A stretch of 7,680 nt of DNA from Scatomonas sp963649395 (GTDB lineage: Bacteria; Bacillota; Clostridia; Lachnospirales; Lachnospiraceae). A program made the position numbers and the translations under genes. The stretch is from assembly GCA_963649395.1 (NCBI GenBank), contig CAVJHW010000126.1:1-7680 (forward strand), read 5' to 3'. Positions 6,467-7,680 of the stretch are shown here, one piece after another. Under the pieces are notes generated by a model. That model was given only the letters and a program-made list of their open reading frames with translations, did no database searches and was not told the DNA's origin. Positions within the stretch are counted from its first letter, which is position 1. Each line of letters opens with the position of its first letter.

Positions 6467-7279
6467 ATGGACATTTTATATATAGTGATTCCTGCCTATA
6501 ACGAAGAGGCCAATATCCGCCGGGTTTTGGAGGATTGGTATCCGGTGGTGGAGGCTCACGATGGCGACGGACGGTCTCGTCTGGTGGTGGTAAATGATGG
6601 GAGCAAGGATAGTACCGGGGCAATATTGGAGGAATGCGCCCGGGAGATGCCCCTGCTGAAGCCCCTTTCCAAGGAAAATGGAGGGCATGGCGCCGCAGTG
6701 CTGTATGGATATCGCTATGCGATAGACCAGGGGGCTGATTATATTTTCCAGACGGACAGCGATGGACAGACCCTGCCGGAGGAATTCCCCCCCTTCTGGG
6801 AAGACAGGCAGAAGTATGATATGGTAATTGGACACAGAAAGGGGCGGCAGGATGGCTGGTCCCGCATTTTGGTTACCAAAACTCTGCGGCTGGTCATCCG
6901 CCTTTGCTTCGGGGTCTGGGTGACAGATGCCAATACCCCCTATCGGCTGATGAAGGCAGAGGTCTTACAGCAATATCTGGGGCTCATTCCGGAGAATTTC
7001 AACCTGTCCAATGTCCTGGTTTCCGTCATCTATGCCAGAGAAAAGCGTCCTACCCTCTTCCGACCGATTACCTTTCGCCCCAGGCAGGGGGGAGTGAATT
7101 CCATCAATATTCCCAAAATCTGTAAAATAGGACGACAGGCAGTGGGAGATTTCAAAACCATCAATCGGCAGCTGGCAGCCGCAGAGGCTTCGAGAGAAAA
7201 AAAAGACCAGGTGGGAAGGCAGAGTTTCCGACTGGTCCCGGAGGACCCAGCGGAAGGATCAGAAAAGAGGAAGGTATGA
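6467..7279 (+). CDS. Family 2 glycosyltransferase (DPM1-like, no membrane anchor)
   Basis: A 270-aa GT-A fold transferase that would move a sugar from a nucleotide-sugar donor to an unknown acceptor. Ribosome binding site AGGAG (6455-6459) lies 7 bases before the ATG. Motifs: the N-terminal strand VIPAYNEEANIRRVL (7-21), VVNDGSKDST (41-50), NGGHGAAVLYGYRYA (71-85), and the metal/donor-binding DSD (97-99) in FQTDSDGQ. TDANTPYRLMK (153-163) and RPRQGGVNSINI (204-215) resemble the acceptor region of dolichyl/polyprenyl-phosphate mannosyl- or glucosyltransferases. It lacks the C-terminal membrane helices of many bacterial polyprenyl-phosphate glycosyltransferases, and the last 35 residues are a charged tail. 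The acceptor, possibly a lipid carrier or cell-wall glycan, cannot be fixed from sequence. It overlaps holA by ATGA and an A8 tract (7197-7204) lies in the tail. Confidence 0.92.
   Translation: MDILYIVIPAYNEEANIRRVLEDWYPVVEAHDGDGRSRLVVVNDGSKDSTGAILEECAREMPLLKPLSKENGGHGAAVLYGYRYAIDQGADYIFQTDSDGQTLPEEFPPFWEDRQKYDMVIGHRKGRQDGWSRILVTKTLRLVIRLCFGVWVTDANTPYRLMKAEVLQQYLGLIPENFNLSNVLVSVIYAREKRPTLFRPITFRPRQGGVNSINIPKICKIGRQAVGDFKTINRQLAAAEASREKKDQVGRQSFRLVPEDPAEGSEKRKV
7197..7204 (+). other. A8 homopolymer tract, possible slippage site
   Basis: Eight consecutive A bases fall in the Glu-Lys-Lys codons of the glycosyltransferase tail. Adding one A in the transcript would shift reading into the holA frame with no stop before ATG 7276. 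The tract is direct observation; slippage is inference. Confidence 0.4.
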
Positions 7280-7680
7280 AGAATCTGGCGGAGGATATGA
7301 GGAAGGGACAATACAAGGGGGTTTACCTCCTCTACGGTTCCGAAAGCTACCTGAGAGATCAATATAAGAAAAAGCTGCTGCAGGCCCTGATGCCGGAGGA
7401 GGATAGTATGAACTTTGCCCGCTTTGAGGGCAAGGGACAGAAAGAGGGAGAGATCATGGAATTGGCAGAGACAATGCCTTTTTTTGCGGAGAGACGGGTG
7501 ATCCTCCTGGAGAATTCCGGCTTCTTCAAGGCAAAGGCAGAGGAGTTGCCGGATTATATGTCGAAACTGCCGGACTATCTGGTCCTGATCTTCGTTGAGG
7601 ATGAGGTGGACAAGAGAGGACGCATGTACAAGAGTGTCCAGAAGAAGGGTCGGGTGGTGGAATTCCCGCCCCAGAAGGAA
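7276..7680 (+). CDS. holA: DNA polymerase III delta subunit HolA (3' partial)
   Basis: HolA is the clamp-loader subunit that opens the beta sliding clamp during replication. The visible 135 residues begin at ATG 7276, overlapping the glycosyltransferase stop as ATGA, with GAGGAAGG at 7267-7274 just upstream. Family features seen: an N-terminal GVYLLYGSESYLRDQ (residues 15-29), equivalent to the Bacillus YqeN P-loop-like start; a central segment with AETMPFFAERRVILLENSGF, matching the conserved (F)ERR(L/V)V(I/L) region that contacts the clamp; and YLVLIFVEDEVDKRGRMYK, matching the YTVFVL...LDERKK region. The gene runs off the right edge, so the rest of the AAA+ and collar domains are not seen. 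comEC followed by holA is a conserved Firmicutes arrangement, which supports the call. It should be essential. Confidence 0.93.
   Translation, partial: MKNLAEDMRKGQYKGVYLLYGSESYLRDQYKKKLLQALMPEEDSMNFARFEGKGQKEGEIMELAETMPFFAERRVILLENSGFFKAKAEELPDYMSKLPDYLVLIFVEDEVDKRGRMYKSVQKKGRVVEFPPQKE

Overview
The window looks like a chromosomal segment from a Gram-positive anaerobe of the Clostridia, most likely Lachnospiraceae-like. This is inferred from moderately high GC, strong AGGAGG-type ribosome binding sites, a lipoprotein with GerMN (spore-germination) repeats, and gene content matching the Firmicutes comE–holA neighbourhood. No 16S rRNA or other decisive marker is present, so the taxon is an inference. 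All six genes lie on the plus strand and the window is nearly fully coding.

Layout, left to right: (1) the C-terminal part of ComEA, the DNA receptor for transformation, whose start is outside the window (1-555). (2) A three-gene cassette: an OmpR/PhoB-type response regulator (643-1329), an overlapping membrane sensor histidine kinase (1286-2761), and a lipoprotein with two GerMN domains (2772-3770), whose ribosome binding site overlaps the kinase stop codon. (3) A 139-bp spacer that begins with an in-register array of eight 10-bp units and a possible hairpin. (4) ComEC/Rec2, the DNA-uptake channel with a C-terminal metallo-beta-lactamase-like domain (3910-6357), carrying two unusual charged low-complexity insertions. 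(5) A 109-bp spacer with a good sigma-A-like promoter. (6) A cytosolic family 2 glycosyltransferase (6467-7279). (7) The N-terminal part of HolA, the DNA polymerase III delta subunit, overlapping the glycosyltransferase by ATGA and running off the right edge (7276-7680).

In Bacillus subtilis the corresponding order is comEA-comEB-comEC followed closely by holA (yqeN). Here comEB is absent, the two-component/GerMN cassette sits between comEA and comEC, and a glycosyltransferase sits between comEC and holA. The cassette resembles, in architecture, the actinobacterial MtrA-MtrB-LpqB system, in which a GerMN-containing lipoprotein works with the sensor kinase. ComEA and ComEC would act together in DNA uptake. 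The TCS/lipoprotein set probably senses and responds to an envelope condition, and HolA loads the replication clamp. I see no wholly unknown system. The most unusual items are the cassette inside the competence locus, the 10-bp intergenic array with an inverted single unit between comEA and the regulator, the KDQ repeat inside ComEC, and an A8 tract whose slippage would join the glycosyltransferase to HolA in frame.
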